Below the pieces are notes generated by a model. That model ran no database searches. It was not told where the DNA came from and was given only the letters and a program-made list of their open reading frames with translations. DNA of 64,000 bases from Apus apus (lineage: Eukaryota; Chordata; Aves; Apodiformes; Apodidae): contig NC_067282.1 of NCBI RefSeq assembly GCF_020740795.1, positions 170,468,274 to 170,532,273 of the forward strand, in the 5' to 3' direction. The translations under genes were made by a program, and so were the position numbers. This document shows, piece by piece, positions 12,397 to 24,330 of this stretch. Numbering within the stretch: the first letter of the stretch is position 1; every line of letters begins with the position of its first letter.

Positions 12397-15049
12397 TGAA
12401 GCCTTGCAGAAGTCCTTTATATCATGTTGATTTCAAAGCACATTTCATTATTACATCACTGTGCTGTTCTTGGCAGTGAATGAATTAATAAATGAAACAA
12501 GGAGCAGTCCAGCAGGAGCTGCTGGGGGAGTGGGACACTGCATTCCTTTCAAAACAAGGCTGTGGCAATAAGTTTTCAGGAGACATGAATCAACCATGTA
12601 GGCAGTTATAAATAACGTGGAGCAACCAGGCTGGGTGACATACCACTACACTGTGTGTATATTGTGAGAACATGTTGATACTGGGTACTTTGTATTTTTA
12701 ATCTCCCCACAGACTTGGCATCCACCCCCCCTGCTGAGGCCAACCGGTGTCTGGTCGGTGGGAGAACGCACTCGCTCCTCCTCTGTGCATGGGATTTTAA
12801 TGTTATTTCATGAGCTGGGATTGTATGGCTGGAGAACAGTGCTGCTGTTTATGCCATGTTATTGGCATGCAAGTGCTCTACAGACATATTAAAGTCGAAC
12901 TGTCTCCCTGAGGACTTAGTGGCAAGCGTATGGTTGGGTGGAGAGATGTGCTCACTCTCGAAGTCCAAGATGCTCTGTTGCATCCTAGACTCTGTGGCCA
13001 TATATGTGTTGCCATTTGAGTCCTGGAGTTAAAGCTGATCTTCTTTCATACGCACAGTCCCATTCAGGTAATGGAAAAAATCCCAAGAACCTGCCAGCAT
13101 GACATGGCAGTGCTACTTCTTACCAGCAGACAATCTTGCACCCTGTTGCCAGTGGGTAAGCTTGGCAGCCAGGTCTACCCCTGTTGGTGAGGTCTCAGAG
13201 CCCACAGTGCAGAGAGCTTTGTGCCACCATATCATGGCACTGGACTCACATGGACACGTCAACCCGGTCTGCAAGGTGCAATGGGATCCACAGGCAAGTG
13301 CCTGCTTGAGTAGGGATGGTGGCTAAAGGTACTTTGGTTTCTCCCCTTGTTGTGGTCAAAAGAAGCTTATTTAGGAAGGGAGCCAGCTAAATGGAAAAGA
13401 AAGAGCATTTGGGGAAGAGGGCAGGAAAAACAGGGCAGGTGTAGAGGGGACTAGGAAGAAAGTAGCAAACAATTGTTGTATGAAGAAAATGTCCTGGGAA
13501 CAACTGAAGGTTCCTTTCGGGACCCCTCACCTGGGAGCTGCTGAAGTGAGGATGGGGAGGGAGGTGCTGCTGTAAACATCTGTGATGGCAAGAACACATG
13601 ATCTGCAATGTGGGAAGAGTGTGCCAGGATGGAAATCTGGGAGTGGAAAATCAGTACAGCCAAGATTTTGGCCTGTTATCTCAGAAAAGCATCAGTGCCC
13701 CTTTTGCTTTGCTGGAATTGAGTTAAATATAACTCGCATTGATCACACAAATGGGAGGGAACAACAGAAGCAATGGAGCTTTCAAAGTTATCTTCACACA
13801 CAATAAAATATAGATAAGTAGAACAAGTCTAGTACATCTTCCCTTGGAAAGTTTCTTTCAAGGAAGCCACTGTGCTACAGATACTGACAAGCATCTGAAA
13901 GAAAAAACTTCCAGTACCATGGAGCCCAGTGGGAAGAGGGGCCAAGCTCCCTGTCAGAGCCTCAGCTCCAAATGCCTTTTGCGTTGAAATCTGCAAAAGC
14001 TTAGTAGGAAGGACAAGGATTTATTTATCATTTCATCCTGGAATTCTAGCCTCGTTGGCCTCGTTTTTCATTTTCTTGCACTTTTTTGATTTGTTTGCTT
14101 ATTACTGATAGATGATTTTAATGCCATTCATGACCAGAATATGACAGACCATGTAATTAAATTTAAACAAAGTAAAACCAACTACGTTTTTTTTTTGTCT
14201 GAAAAGGGGCACGGTTTAGATTATTTCCTTGAACTAGGACCCAGTGTCCCCTTTGAAGAAAGTTACAGGAAAGCTCTCAGCAGCAGCTTAAATACACACC
14301 ACCAACCTCACAACAGAGAAGAAGCAGTTGTGCACTCTCCAGAGGATGTTTTGCATCCTGTTATTCCAGCAGCACGCGGCATTGCTGCTGTCATGGAGGC
14401 TGAGTTGCTGCTTTTCACGGGAAACCTCATTTGAAGATGGGCCGTAATAATCTTTCCTGATACATACATTGCACAGGGCTGGGACTTGATAAAAAATGAG
14501 GACTTAATCCAAAGCCCGCCGTAACTTTCTGTGGTAAACTTTCTCTGATTTCTCTGGGATTTGGATCAGTTTCTCTGCCTGTAATTGCTTATATAGGAGG
14601 AATGTTATTTTTGCTGTGGTACTTGCATTAAGAATCAGAGCTATCATTTGATCAAGCTTGTTGCAATATGTTTGCTAGCAAGAGACTTAACTTCTTTGAA
14701 GGATTTAAATCTGCTAAACCATCTGGGAAAGCAAAGATAATGCAAAACGTAGTTTTAATGTATGTAAATGTAATAAAAAATGTAATTTTAATCAATGTCA
14801 GAAGTGAACCACTTTTTACAGTCTGATTTTTATCTGCAACTCTTACGAATAATGTTCTGCAGCTTTTGCATTTCTTGTTTTAGGACAGTGTTCTGTTTGG
14901 TTTGGTGGGGTTTTTGGTAGCGGGGGAAGGGCCACAGGAACTGCTCCGGTAAGACGCTGAGAAGTTCCCCTACTTCCAAAACTCAGCCAAAGATCCATTA
15001 GAGGGTCAATAGATGCGCCTCAGCGATTAACATATGAAAGAACAGCTGT
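12397..15049. other. intergenic sequence, no gene seen
   Basis: Unique sequence. The stretch at 14430-14760 (GGGCCGTAATAATC, CCCGCCGTAAC, AT-rich core) looks like conserved non-coding DNA, but I have no alignment. No repeats are recognised. Confidence 0.6.
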
Positions 15050-15890
15050 AACACCTGAGCAGAGAGGCTCTTGTGGGGAGAACAGCTGTGCTGGAGGAGG
15101 AGAGTGGTGCTGGTGGTTGGTGAAGAAGAAGGGGAAGAAGGTGCCCAAGCAGAAGTTTCCCTGCAACCCATGGCGAGATGGCAGCTGTCCCCCTGCACTC
15201 GTGGAGGAACGTGGTGGAACATTCCCTGAAGGCACCAGGAGGGGTGAGCGTGGCCACTGGACTTGGATTTTGTGACCAGAGGATTTGGTGCCAGTGGACT
15301 CTGATTGTGCAGCTTTGGAAGACCCTGGTGCCAGGGGAGTTTGTTCCTGAAGCAGCCCGTGACTCTGTGGGAAGCCCAGGCTGGAGCAGCTCTGGACCTC
15401 GTGGGAAAGACTCATGAAGGAGAGGTTCGTGGAGGACTCTCTCCCATGGGAGGGACCCTGTGGGGAAGCAGGGGAGGACTGTAAGGAATCCTTCTTCCTG
15501 AGGAGGAAGGAGCAGCAGGAACCACCAGCCTGTGAACTGACTCTAAACCCCCTCCCCTGTCCCCCTGTGCCGCTGGGGGGAAGGAGGGAGACAAACCAGG
15601 AACAAAGTGATTTGGGCCCGGGAAGAAGGGAGGGGTGGGGTAACATATGCAAGCCCTGCTCTGCGTGTTGTTTGTGTCCTGTGTGTTTCATTAGTGTGAA
15701 ATTAAATTATTATTTTTTCCCCATGTTGAGACTGTTTTGCCCTGGACCTTAATCGGTGAAGAACCCTCCTTGTCCATTGTCTTGACCCAGGAGCTTTGTC
15801 CTCCTCGTAACAGAGTGTGTGTGTTGGGGGAGGAGTTGAGTGAGGCCATGTGGCTGTTCTTTGTTATCATGTGGGCCCCAAACCACGACA
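15050..15890 (+). mobile_element. degenerate avian ERV-type LTR (probable solo LTR)
   Basis: The sequence matches, from memory, an LTR family common in bird genomes. Landmarks are repeated CCGTGGGA and GCTGGAGCAG units at 15350-15480, AGGAGGAAGGAGCAGCAG near 15505, CCCCCTGTGCCGCTGGGGGG near 15565, and the ATTAAATTATTATTTTTTCCCC poly(A)-signal region near 15700. GTTGAGACTGTTTTGCCC and TTGACCCAGGAGC follow, then the terminal AAACCACGACA at 15890. No gag, pol or env frame is next to it, so I take it as a solo or truncated LTR. The left boundary is uncertain. A 223-codon antisense frame at 15020-15691 is a by-product of its GC-rich composition. Assignment to a particular ERV class is not possible by eye. 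Confidence 0.7.
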
Positions 15891-18800
15891 GATACTTCCC
15901 AATAATTGTAATTTTAAAAATGCTTCAGGAGCAAAGCAAGAGAAAGAAGAGCTTGTGATAATACACTGCAGGCCATGAATTATGTTCCTGATGTCTGCCA
16001 CACTCAGCCAGCTTTGTTTGTGCCACTCTGATGTGGCTGTGGCTGTCCTGGATAAGGAGTTACCCCTCCAGTATGGCCCCTGTGGTTCACCACTGCTTTC
16101 TTGCAGAGGGCAACTACAACAGATGGGTGTACCTACATTTTCTTTAACTCAGTGGATCTCATCTTGAACAATTTCCAGTTGAGGGTCCTGGCTAGCGTGA
16201 GTTTGTCTGGAGTGGCTTTGGGAGCACTTCCCAAGCAGGAGATGCCTCCTGAAAGTGATAAGAACCTGGGTCCCTTGTGATTGTGCAGCCTTCCAGCACC
16301 TGAAGGGGCCTACAGGAGAGCCGTAGAGGGACTTTTTAAAAGGGTGTGTAGTCATAGCATGAGGGGCAATGGTTTTATCTGAAAGAGGGTAGATTTAGAT
16401 TAGATATTAAGGAAGAAATTTTTTCCTGTGAGGGTGGTGAGACACTGGAACAGGTTGCCCAGGGAAGCTGTGGATAGTCCCTCCCTGGAAGGGCTGAAGG
16501 CCAGATTGGATGGGGCTTTGAGCAACCTGGTGTAGTGAAAGGTGCCCCTGCCCATGGCAGGGGGTTGGGAACTAGATGATCTTTAAGGTCCGTTCCAACC
16601 CACACCTTTCTGTGGTTCTATGAGCTGCTTGGCCAAGGAATGCCTGCTCAAGTTGTTATCCATATCCAGCTGCTGGATAGATTATCCATATCCAGTCGCT
16701 ATAGCTGCAGGCAGTGCTATAACAGCTGCTGATCAAGCTGAGTCCACGGTGGTCTCACCAGGCAAATGCACAAAAGGTCAAAGATGCCGACAAACTGCAC
16801 CTTTTAAAAATCACTGAGGTATCTAACCCATGCCACCAGTGACTAGTTAGATGGGAAAAAAAATCTCATGCGATCCTTGCAGGGGTTTTAACCCTCTGCA
16901 TGAGTTGAGGTAAGTGGGTCTATTCAAGAAGGGTGCCTGGAAATTAAGGTTAGAGGAAGGAAGCATTAATTTAGTTAGTGGATGTCAGTGCATGGACAGG
17001 CTGTGGGTAAAACTGACAGCACCTCCCAGGAAGAATCGGTTGCTATATAGCAATAGAAACTGGAGAGGGCAGAGGTCTCCTGGGGGGCAGGGAAGGAAAC
17101 TCCTGCAGCCTGCAAAGCAGGCTGGGGCAGGGAGCAGGGGATCACCAGGTCACTATTTACTGCTTTCCTGCGCTCTTCTGCCCTCTGCTCCATCTGGCTG
17201 TGAGTGGTTTACTGCTTTTCAAAGATGGCATTTCTTCTGCATGACACTATTTACTCCGGGCGTAGGAGGAGGTGACCCACTGATTATCCTAAAGGACCGA
17301 AGGAGCAGAAAGTCAAGTTTCAAGCTATTGCTGTGACTTAAGAAGCATGCAAGGCTTTTGCCTCTGGACATAATCAAGTCAACGTGTTCAGAATTGGTTT
17401 ATGCTTAAAAAGCAAAGTAAAAGCAGATGAAGTGTATTTGTAGGCTCATCAGCCAATGAGTGGATAAAAGGGAAAAAGAAATTAATGGGAAAATGTCAGC
17501 CAGGATAGAGGAGGTACTCATGGTGAAGTTCATGTCCAGACCAACAATTTGGAGTTAATTCCAAAGACCAGGGTATTTTGATCTACAGTAGAAAAAAATC
17601 AACACTTTATCTACTCAGAATTTTAAAATAAAGCAGTAAATAGCCTGGTGTGAAGGAGATCCCTTTGCCAGACTATCTCGGGCTGGGAAAGGCTAAGGGG
17701 AGCTTAGGTCTGGCCACTTGCAAATGTGTGGCTTTGATTTGAAGCTCAAAATCTTAAATAAAAAAAGGAACTTAGAAAGTTATGTTACAACAACAAAGCC
17801 AGGGCTCCTTTACACTCCTCAGCTTCACATAAACCTGGGTATAACTCCGAGAGTGATGAACAGTGAAGAAGAATGGAGGAGTAAAATACCACTTCTCTCT
17901 GCTTTTGTGCCTTTCTATCCTGCTGAAATTGCTGGGTTTTTTTTATAGGCAAAAATCTCATATTTAAAAGCTATTTTTGGAAACATGAAATACCAGGACA
18001 AACAAAAAGGCACAACAGCCTTGTTAATTGAAATGTGAGAGCAGGCTAGTAACACAAGATACGATCACTGAACCATCCTTCTTTCGAAAATGATTTAGGG
18101 AGTTGAGAAGACTTTACATTTCATAAAAATCTCATTGTCTGATCTAGTCCAGTATTTAAGAGAAAGGGATATGAGGAAAGCAGCATAATGAAACCCAGCC
18201 CAAGGAGGCCAGGCTGGAACAAAGGAGTTGCTGTTGATTTCGTGTCAAGCTTTGCCACAATTTGACTGTGTGATCTGGAGCAAGTCTTTATGTCCATGCT
18301 GCCATCAAAGGTGTGATTGCAGCTCATATAATCATGCCCTTGAGCTCTCTTTATATCAGTTTAGCCATCTGTACCAGAGTCATCATTCACTTTTACCTCT
18401 TTTAAGGTCCGTAGCAACAACTGACGTAACCCAAGTTTGAAAAAGCTTTTGTGGTCCTCTGATGAAAAGCATGGAAATGCAAGACACTGTAATATTTCTG
18501 CTCGTTGAGCCTACTGATCAAGGCATGTGTCTTACTAATGGAGGAATCCTCTAATAAAACAAAATCCATTGCTCATTCACTTTCTTCTGGCTGCAAAACC
18601 ATTGCTGTGAATTGACGCATGCTTAAAAATGTAAGCCAGAGCACAGAACTAAGCAATAATGCATATATGTTCTTGGCAGTGCCTTGATGCAGATCATGAC
18701 CATGAACTGTTGAATGAATGTATATTATTTAATGGCCTCATCCGGTGTTAATTTAAAAAAGAACAAATTTGAATATTTGTGCTCAAATGGCAACTAGGGG

Positions 18801-20230
18801 AAGATGACTCAAAACCAAACCATTCCCTTAATTCTGGTAGAACTCAAGGCTAGAAAGAGCCCATTGAAATGGCTTTAAATGAGCCTGAGTGATTTTGCAC
18901 ACTGGTCTTCATAATACAATTCATGTTCTAGAAAAGTAGTAATGGAGAACACACTCACAATAGAGGTACAAAGCTTGTACTGTATTATTTGTGAGGAATA
19001 TTTCTTTAAAAATGTATAGCAGGAGTATCACTTATCATTCCCACATGGAATAAGTGGTGAAAAGGTTGTGGAAATAGTTTTTATTGTTATCATATGTTTT
19101 CCTTAAATGTTGCTATAGGAGTAAACATTTTTTTGGTATTGCTTACAATATGCTATTGTTTGACATCCAATATTACACTTATGTTTGAATAGCTTAGCCT
19201 TGTAGCATCCTTCTTTTCCTTTATTGATTAAGTTTGAGATAAATGGGCCATTGTTTTCATGAAGACTTAAAAGCTATTTGGTCTCCTGCTGAGTGAATGA
19301 ATATTAAAAGAGTGGCAGGAGCAATCTTAATGGAATAACTCACTCAGACAGCTCTTCAGACTGAGGGATCCAAATTCGATGCTCTGATCTAGTTTCCTTC
19401 AGTTCCTTTGCCCTAGGATAGTGCACCCAGCTCCTGGAGACACTGGCTGACTCTTGCTGCTACCCAGCTCCATCACGAAGGAGAGTTTTGGAGTCTGAAG
19501 CAGGTCTACAGGACTTGAGGAGAAGTAAAACTTCCTACAGTTTGCTTCATTTGACTTACATGGTCAAAATGAATCATCGTGGGTTTTCTGTGAAAGTTTA
19601 TCAAGGAGGTTCAGCTAAAAAAGGTGTGTAAATCACTTGCAGAAAGTATTTCAAGTTTTGGGAAAACACAACTTAGACATGTTGGGGGAGAAGGTAGTTT
19701 TCAGTATTCCATTTTATAGTTTTCAGGAGAACACCTGAAGTTTCAGGAAAAGAAATACATGTATTTTGATTACTCATTTTCTGACCATATATTGCCACTT
19801 CTGTGTGAAAGACATAGCAGGTCACAGTTTAATTCCACGTGAAACAGCTGCAGTAGGCCAGGCAGACATCCTTTGCTATGTCCCAGCTGCCAAGAAACTG
19901 TTGAGCTCTACTGATGTTGATGGATACATATGATACCTAAACATATTTTAAATATACTCACCTCTTATCAAAAGTTAAGAGGTCTGGAACCACCTGACAC
20001 AACTTCTCTTCACTCTTCCCTCTTTCCAGTGTGAGAACAAGAAATGTTTTTCTTGTGCTTTAAAAGACACAATGCACAAACACAAAGATAAACAGACTTT
20101 AAGTTATGTAGGTGTGTAAGGGACTCAGTGTTTTAAAACCTCAGTGGGTCCCCAAGGGCTTTAGAAGAGGCTGGAGCTCTCAAGACACTGGTGGGATCAC
20201 TGGATGATGCACACTGTCAGGGTTGTCACT
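15891..20230. other. intergenic sequence around the CR1 at 16.3 kb, no gene seen
   Basis: Apart from the CR1 copy at 16288-16623 I see no repeat or gene. The 140-codon frame at 16914-17336 is unrecognised. AT-rich complex sequence at 18580-18790 may be conserved. Confidence 0.6.
16288..16623 (+). mobile_element. CR1 LINE, 5'-truncated, plus strand
   Basis: About 335 bp from the end of the CR1 ORF2 region through the 3' UTR to the terminal CTATGA. Landmarks in order are AGGGGCAATGGTTTTA, AGATTTAGATTAGATATTAAGGAAG, GAACAGGTTGCCCAGGGAAG, GGGGTTGGGAACTAGATGATC and TTCCAACCC. The copy is 5'-truncated and carries no intact coding frame, so it cannot move. Confidence 0.95.
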
Positions 20231-20618
20231 GAATCACAGGGTGATTGAATTTAGAAGGGATCTCTGGATGTCCCTAGCAAGACCACCTGCAGCAGGTTGC
20301 CCAGGAATGTCTCCAGGTGGCTTTTGAATATCTCCAAGGATGGAGATTTCATAAGCTCTCTGGATAACCTGTGGCAGTGCTTGATCACTCTCACAGCAAA
20401 AAAAGGTGTTTCCTGATGTTCAGGAGGAACCTCCTGTGTTTCATTTTGTGCCTATTGTCTCTTGTCATGTCACTGGGCGCCACCGCAAAGAGCCTGGCTC
20501 TGTCTTTCTTGCATCCTCGCTTCATGTATTTATATACACTGTTAAGATCCCTCTGAGCCTTCTCTTCTCCAGGCTGAACAGTTACAGCTCTCTCATCCTT
20601 TCCCCATAGAAGAGATCT
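20231..20618 (-). mobile_element. CR1 LINE fragment A, minus strand (older subfamily)
   Basis: On the minus strand this is the last 390 bp or so of an old CR1. The plus strand shows the reverse of its landmarks: GAATCACAGGGTGATTGAATT at the 3' end, AGCAGGTTGCCCAGGA, CTCCAAGGATGGAGATT, ATGTTCAGGAGGAACCTCC, and AGCCTTCTCTTCTCCAGGCTG at the 5' side. It stops at the head-to-tail junction with the next CR1. Confidence 0.92.
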
Positions 20619-20619
20619 T

Positions 20620-21165
20620 AAAATCATAGAAAGGTTTGGGTTGGAAGAGATGTTAAAGATCATCTAGTTCCCAACCCCTTGCCATGGGCTGGGACACCTT
20701 CCACTACACCAGGTTTCTCAAGGCCCCATCCAACCTGGCCTTCAACCCTTCCAGGGAGGGAACATCGACAGCTTCCCTGGGCAACCTGTTCCAGCGTCTC
20801 ACTACCCTCACAAGAAATGTTCTTTTTTTAAATGTCTAATCTAAATCTGCCCTTTTTCAGTTTGAAACCATTGCCCCTCATCCTATCACTACACACCATT
20901 GTAAAAAGTCCCTTCCCAGCTTTCCTGTATCCCCCCTTCCTCTTCAGGTACTGGAAGGCTGCTAGAAAGTCTCCCCAGTGCCTTCTTTTTTCCTGACTGA
21001 ACAACATCAACTCTCTCAGCCTGTCGTCATATGAGAGGTGCTTCAGCCCTCTGATCACATTCCTGTCCTTCATCATCTTTGTGACCCTTTCTTTTTTAAC
21101 TGTCTCCAGGATGTCCATACCTCTTTTTTACTGGGAGCTCAGGTCTCAACAAAATGATCCAGAAA
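20620..21165 (-). mobile_element. CR1 LINE fragment B, minus strand
   Basis: A second CR1 in the same orientation, abutting fragment A. Its 3' end (ATCATAGAAAGGTTTGGGTTGG) sits at 20624. It then runs through CTTCCCTGGGCAACCTGTTCCAG and CAGCCTGTCGTCATATGAGAGG to TACTGGGAGCTCAGGTC near 21145. A 96-codon minus frame (20828-21118) with EKRR, FQYLKR and RGNGFKL motifs is the remnant of the CR1 ORF2 C-terminal part. It is not a host gene and lacks the endonuclease and reverse transcriptase domains. Confidence 0.94.
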
Positions 21166-24039
21166 CACCTGTTAATCTAGAAAACTTAACTGGGGAGCAG
21201 AAAGAGAACCAGAATTTCCAGAGGATTTTCTAGGGGAAGCCCAGCTCGTGCAAGCAAGATGGTCAGCATCCATCATCCAGGGAAAGTAAGTAAATAAAAA
21301 AATAAAAACTCTTTGCTTGCTCAACACTGGGTCAGGACATCCTTTGGATGATGGAGCTCAGCAGGGGACTGTTCCAGCTTGGCAGCTGTCATGGCTTCCT
21401 AGACACTGTAGGTTGGCACAAGACCCAGAGACTTCTAATAAATTAGCCCCACTGTAAAGAGCAAGTGGGGGCAATAAATACTTCCACTGGTTGTCTCAGA
21501 GAGAGGCAGTACAAGCCAAAAGTGAAAGCAAACTGCTGCACAGCCCTGCTGAGGCCTTCATAGCCCTCTAGCCCTCCTTGGCCACATGTCTGTATGAAAC
21601 CCTTAGTGCCTAGTGTGCCAGTGCAATGCAGAGAGTGTCACCTGGCATTGTCTGTGTTTGCTGCTACTCAGTATTTCTTCATAGACCAGGTCTGGTAATA
21701 AAAAATTTTTAAAAAAAGCAAAATAGCAGGGAAAATTCCCTGGAACCCATACCAAAATTTCTGTTCCTCCCCTTTTAGGAGCACAAACTAACTTCATTTT
21801 GGGGCCACTGATACAGAAATCTATATCTCTGCAGAAGGGGTTTGCCTTTAGCTGAGAATTGTGTGATAGTCTCTGATATGTGGCCTAAAGTCCACAAAAA
21901 AATTACCAAAACCCCACCTGAGCCCACAATCACAAAGCTTTACATTGTGCCCTCTGAGGAGCGTCACAGATATTTTATCAGAAAAGCAGCCCCTTGCATC
22001 AAAATGTGTTGATTTAATAAACTTACATCAGCCTTTAAAGGCAACTTGCTTTCAAAGAATGGTGCATGATGTAAAAAATATATGTTGTGTAGCTGACGTA
22101 AAGTTTTCAGTAAGCGTTTAAACAGAAATGTTTCATTTTAGGTGAATGTTAACATTATGTTAAGCTGTATTCTACTTCTGTGTACTAACAAAGGTCATGA
22201 ATAGAGTAATAAGTGTTTGAGGTTTGCAGGATTGCTTTGATGTTAATTCTATTTGCCACTGGTATTCTCCATTTACCGCATATATCCCCAGAGAACGACT
22301 TGCCTGCATAGCTCATAAATTTGTTATAAATCATAATGCTTCTATTACATAATTTCCAACCTATCCAAGCTAAAAGCACAATGTGATTTCCCCCCTACCC
22401 TCGCCCCCCCCCCCCCCCCCCCCCATGTGAAATTTCCAGTTTGGTGGCATATCTGCTGCATAATAAATTCCAGACAGTCATTCTTTTATGGTATGTCTAA
22501 CGTCTGCATTTTGGACCCAGTCTAGTTGATTATTGAAAACTGTGGGAGTTTGCCAGCGGTTACAGCAGGACCAGAATTGGGTCTTCTCTGTATATAACTT
22601 GCCTTTGTTGGTGCAGGATGCTGGTTTGGAACCAGCTTCTAATGAGAGTGTATCTGGAACTGCAAACATCAGATGTGCTAACTGTCTGCTGAAATGCTGG
22701 TTTCTGTGCCAGCAGAAAGTGTTAGGTTTCTCATTCAATGCTGTTTATTTTCTCGTAGGATTGAGTGCCACAAAATTAATCTGTTACACTTTGTAACAAT
22801 GGCAAATGAGGAAAATGTTGGCTTGCAATGAACAGCTCTGCAATATGGCAAATTAATGACAGTGATGCACCATATTTCTTTTAGGTTTCTGCTATGTATG
22901 CTTTCACTCCAAAATAGGCAAGAGGGAAAAGATTATGCGATTTCATGTCCCAGTATTAGCAATGCTAGATATTAGATGTTGTTGAAAGGTAAGTCTGTTA
23001 CCCAACTAGACTCTAAAGTGTAAGCTGCCATTTGCAAGCACTTCTATACACAAGTTAGTCTCCAGACATACAGATTCTTTTGAATTCTGTGGAATCATCC
23101 ATATGCATTCAGTTAATCGGTTGTGTGCCTGTAGTATTGGGCCTTTGTTTGGTAGGATGAGACAAAACTGCTCTTTTATGATATTCAGAATTACTTTAGC
23201 CTAAGAGTAGCAAACCCATAGAAGTTATAGCAATCACAAGCTCTACTTTTGACCAAGGGCAGAATTTGGTGCTTGCATGTTTTCTGTTTATCTCTGATAA
23301 TGATAAAATGAAGAATAAAACAGAATAAAGCTGCCTGAATAACGAATCTGTGTTAACAGAACAATCTCTAAAAGTGAACAGATACAGAAGAACTTGCGTA
23401 TTTCATCAAGATTTTTATACAACTCAGTAAGAAACAAAAATGGATTTTGGGAGGCTTAGTGGATGGTAAAATAGTGGAAATCTTTTCATGATGCTTTTTA
23501 TGAAAATGTATTCTGAAAAAATGTTGAAATATCATTTTTGCATTTCTTGATCTCTTCTTGCCTTGTTCAGCCCTTTCAGTGCAAATGGAACAACACTGAG
23601 AAGCAAGAAGTGGGATGAACTGTCTCAGGTTGTGAGACTACAGAAAAAATCTGTGATGAAGGAACCAGAAGGGTATAAAAGGCAAGGATTTAAGTAATAT
23701 TTTGGTCTAATGAGGTGGCCAGAAATGTGAAAAGCCTAGAGATTTTTTGGGTTTCAAGATGAGGGCAAGTTTACAGAGAACTTTTCAGAGAAGACAGTCC
23801 TGGTAATGTGGCCATCAGCAGAAGGCTGCCTACACCCAAGGGTTTTCCAGTGGGCTCAGAGTAGAGACCAAATAAACCATGAGGAATGCTTGGCTTACTG
23901 TGCTAAGCACTGAAATGATACGGGGAACCCCATACAGTGCCTTTTGCACCCCCAAAACACCCTGCAGGAGTGCAATCTACCTGCAGAGCTGAAATGAGAG
24001 TTAAAAAGAGAGTTAAAAAGACGTGCACAGCAACAGGTC
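21166..24039. other. intergenic sequence, no gene seen
   Basis: Unique sequence with the poly-C run at 22404. The flank at 22140-22380 (TTTACCGCATATATCC, AACGACTTGCC) is complex and AT-rich and could be conserved. No coding signal is visible. Confidence 0.6.
22404..22424. repeat. poly-C run of 21 bases
   Basis: Twenty-one consecutive C, preceded by CCCCCTACCCTCG. The minus strand is G-rich and could fold as a G-quadruplex. It is prone to length variation and sequencing error. Confidence 0.95.
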
Positions 24040-24330
24040 AATTAGGCACATTTTTGCCAGCAATTTCCCACAGATACCCAAGCTCCATTTAAAGAATAAG
24101 CAATGTTTTGAAATTATTTACTCTTGCAAAGTATGGCAACTTAATACCTTTGATGGATGCCCAAATAAACAGCGTATGGTGCGAAGTGTCTGTGAACGGG
24201 TTTTATGGGCTTCAATTCTTACGTCACACGCCGGTTACGATTATGACTCCAGCAAATGCCTTGGGGATGTAGAAGAGCATATACAGAGTTTTAATGAAGG
24301 TATAAACTGATAATGTTTATTTTGAATGTA
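24040..24330. promoter_or_regulatory. candidate conserved non-coding element with retained CpGs
   Basis: AT-rich sequence carries a cluster of CpGs at 24171-24240 (AGCGTATGGTGCGAAG, GAACGGG, TTACGTCACACGCCGGTTACG), including a CREB/ATF-like TACGTCA. CpGs outside islands usually decay, so their retention suggests constraint or lasting hypomethylation. A 95-codon frame across it (24023-24310) matches no known protein. Confidence 0.35.

Noticed and set aside
15020..15691. 223-codon open frame on the minus strand
   Set aside because: It is antisense to the GC-rich part of the LTR-type repeat, and low-complexity Ser/Pro/Gly content explains its length.
20391..21118. Minus-strand frames of 90 and 96 codons with EKRR and RGNGFKL motifs
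   Set aside because: The frame at 20828-21118 is a remnant of the CR1 ORF2 end, and the one at 20391-20663 is a chance frame across CR1 3' sequence. Neither is a host gene.
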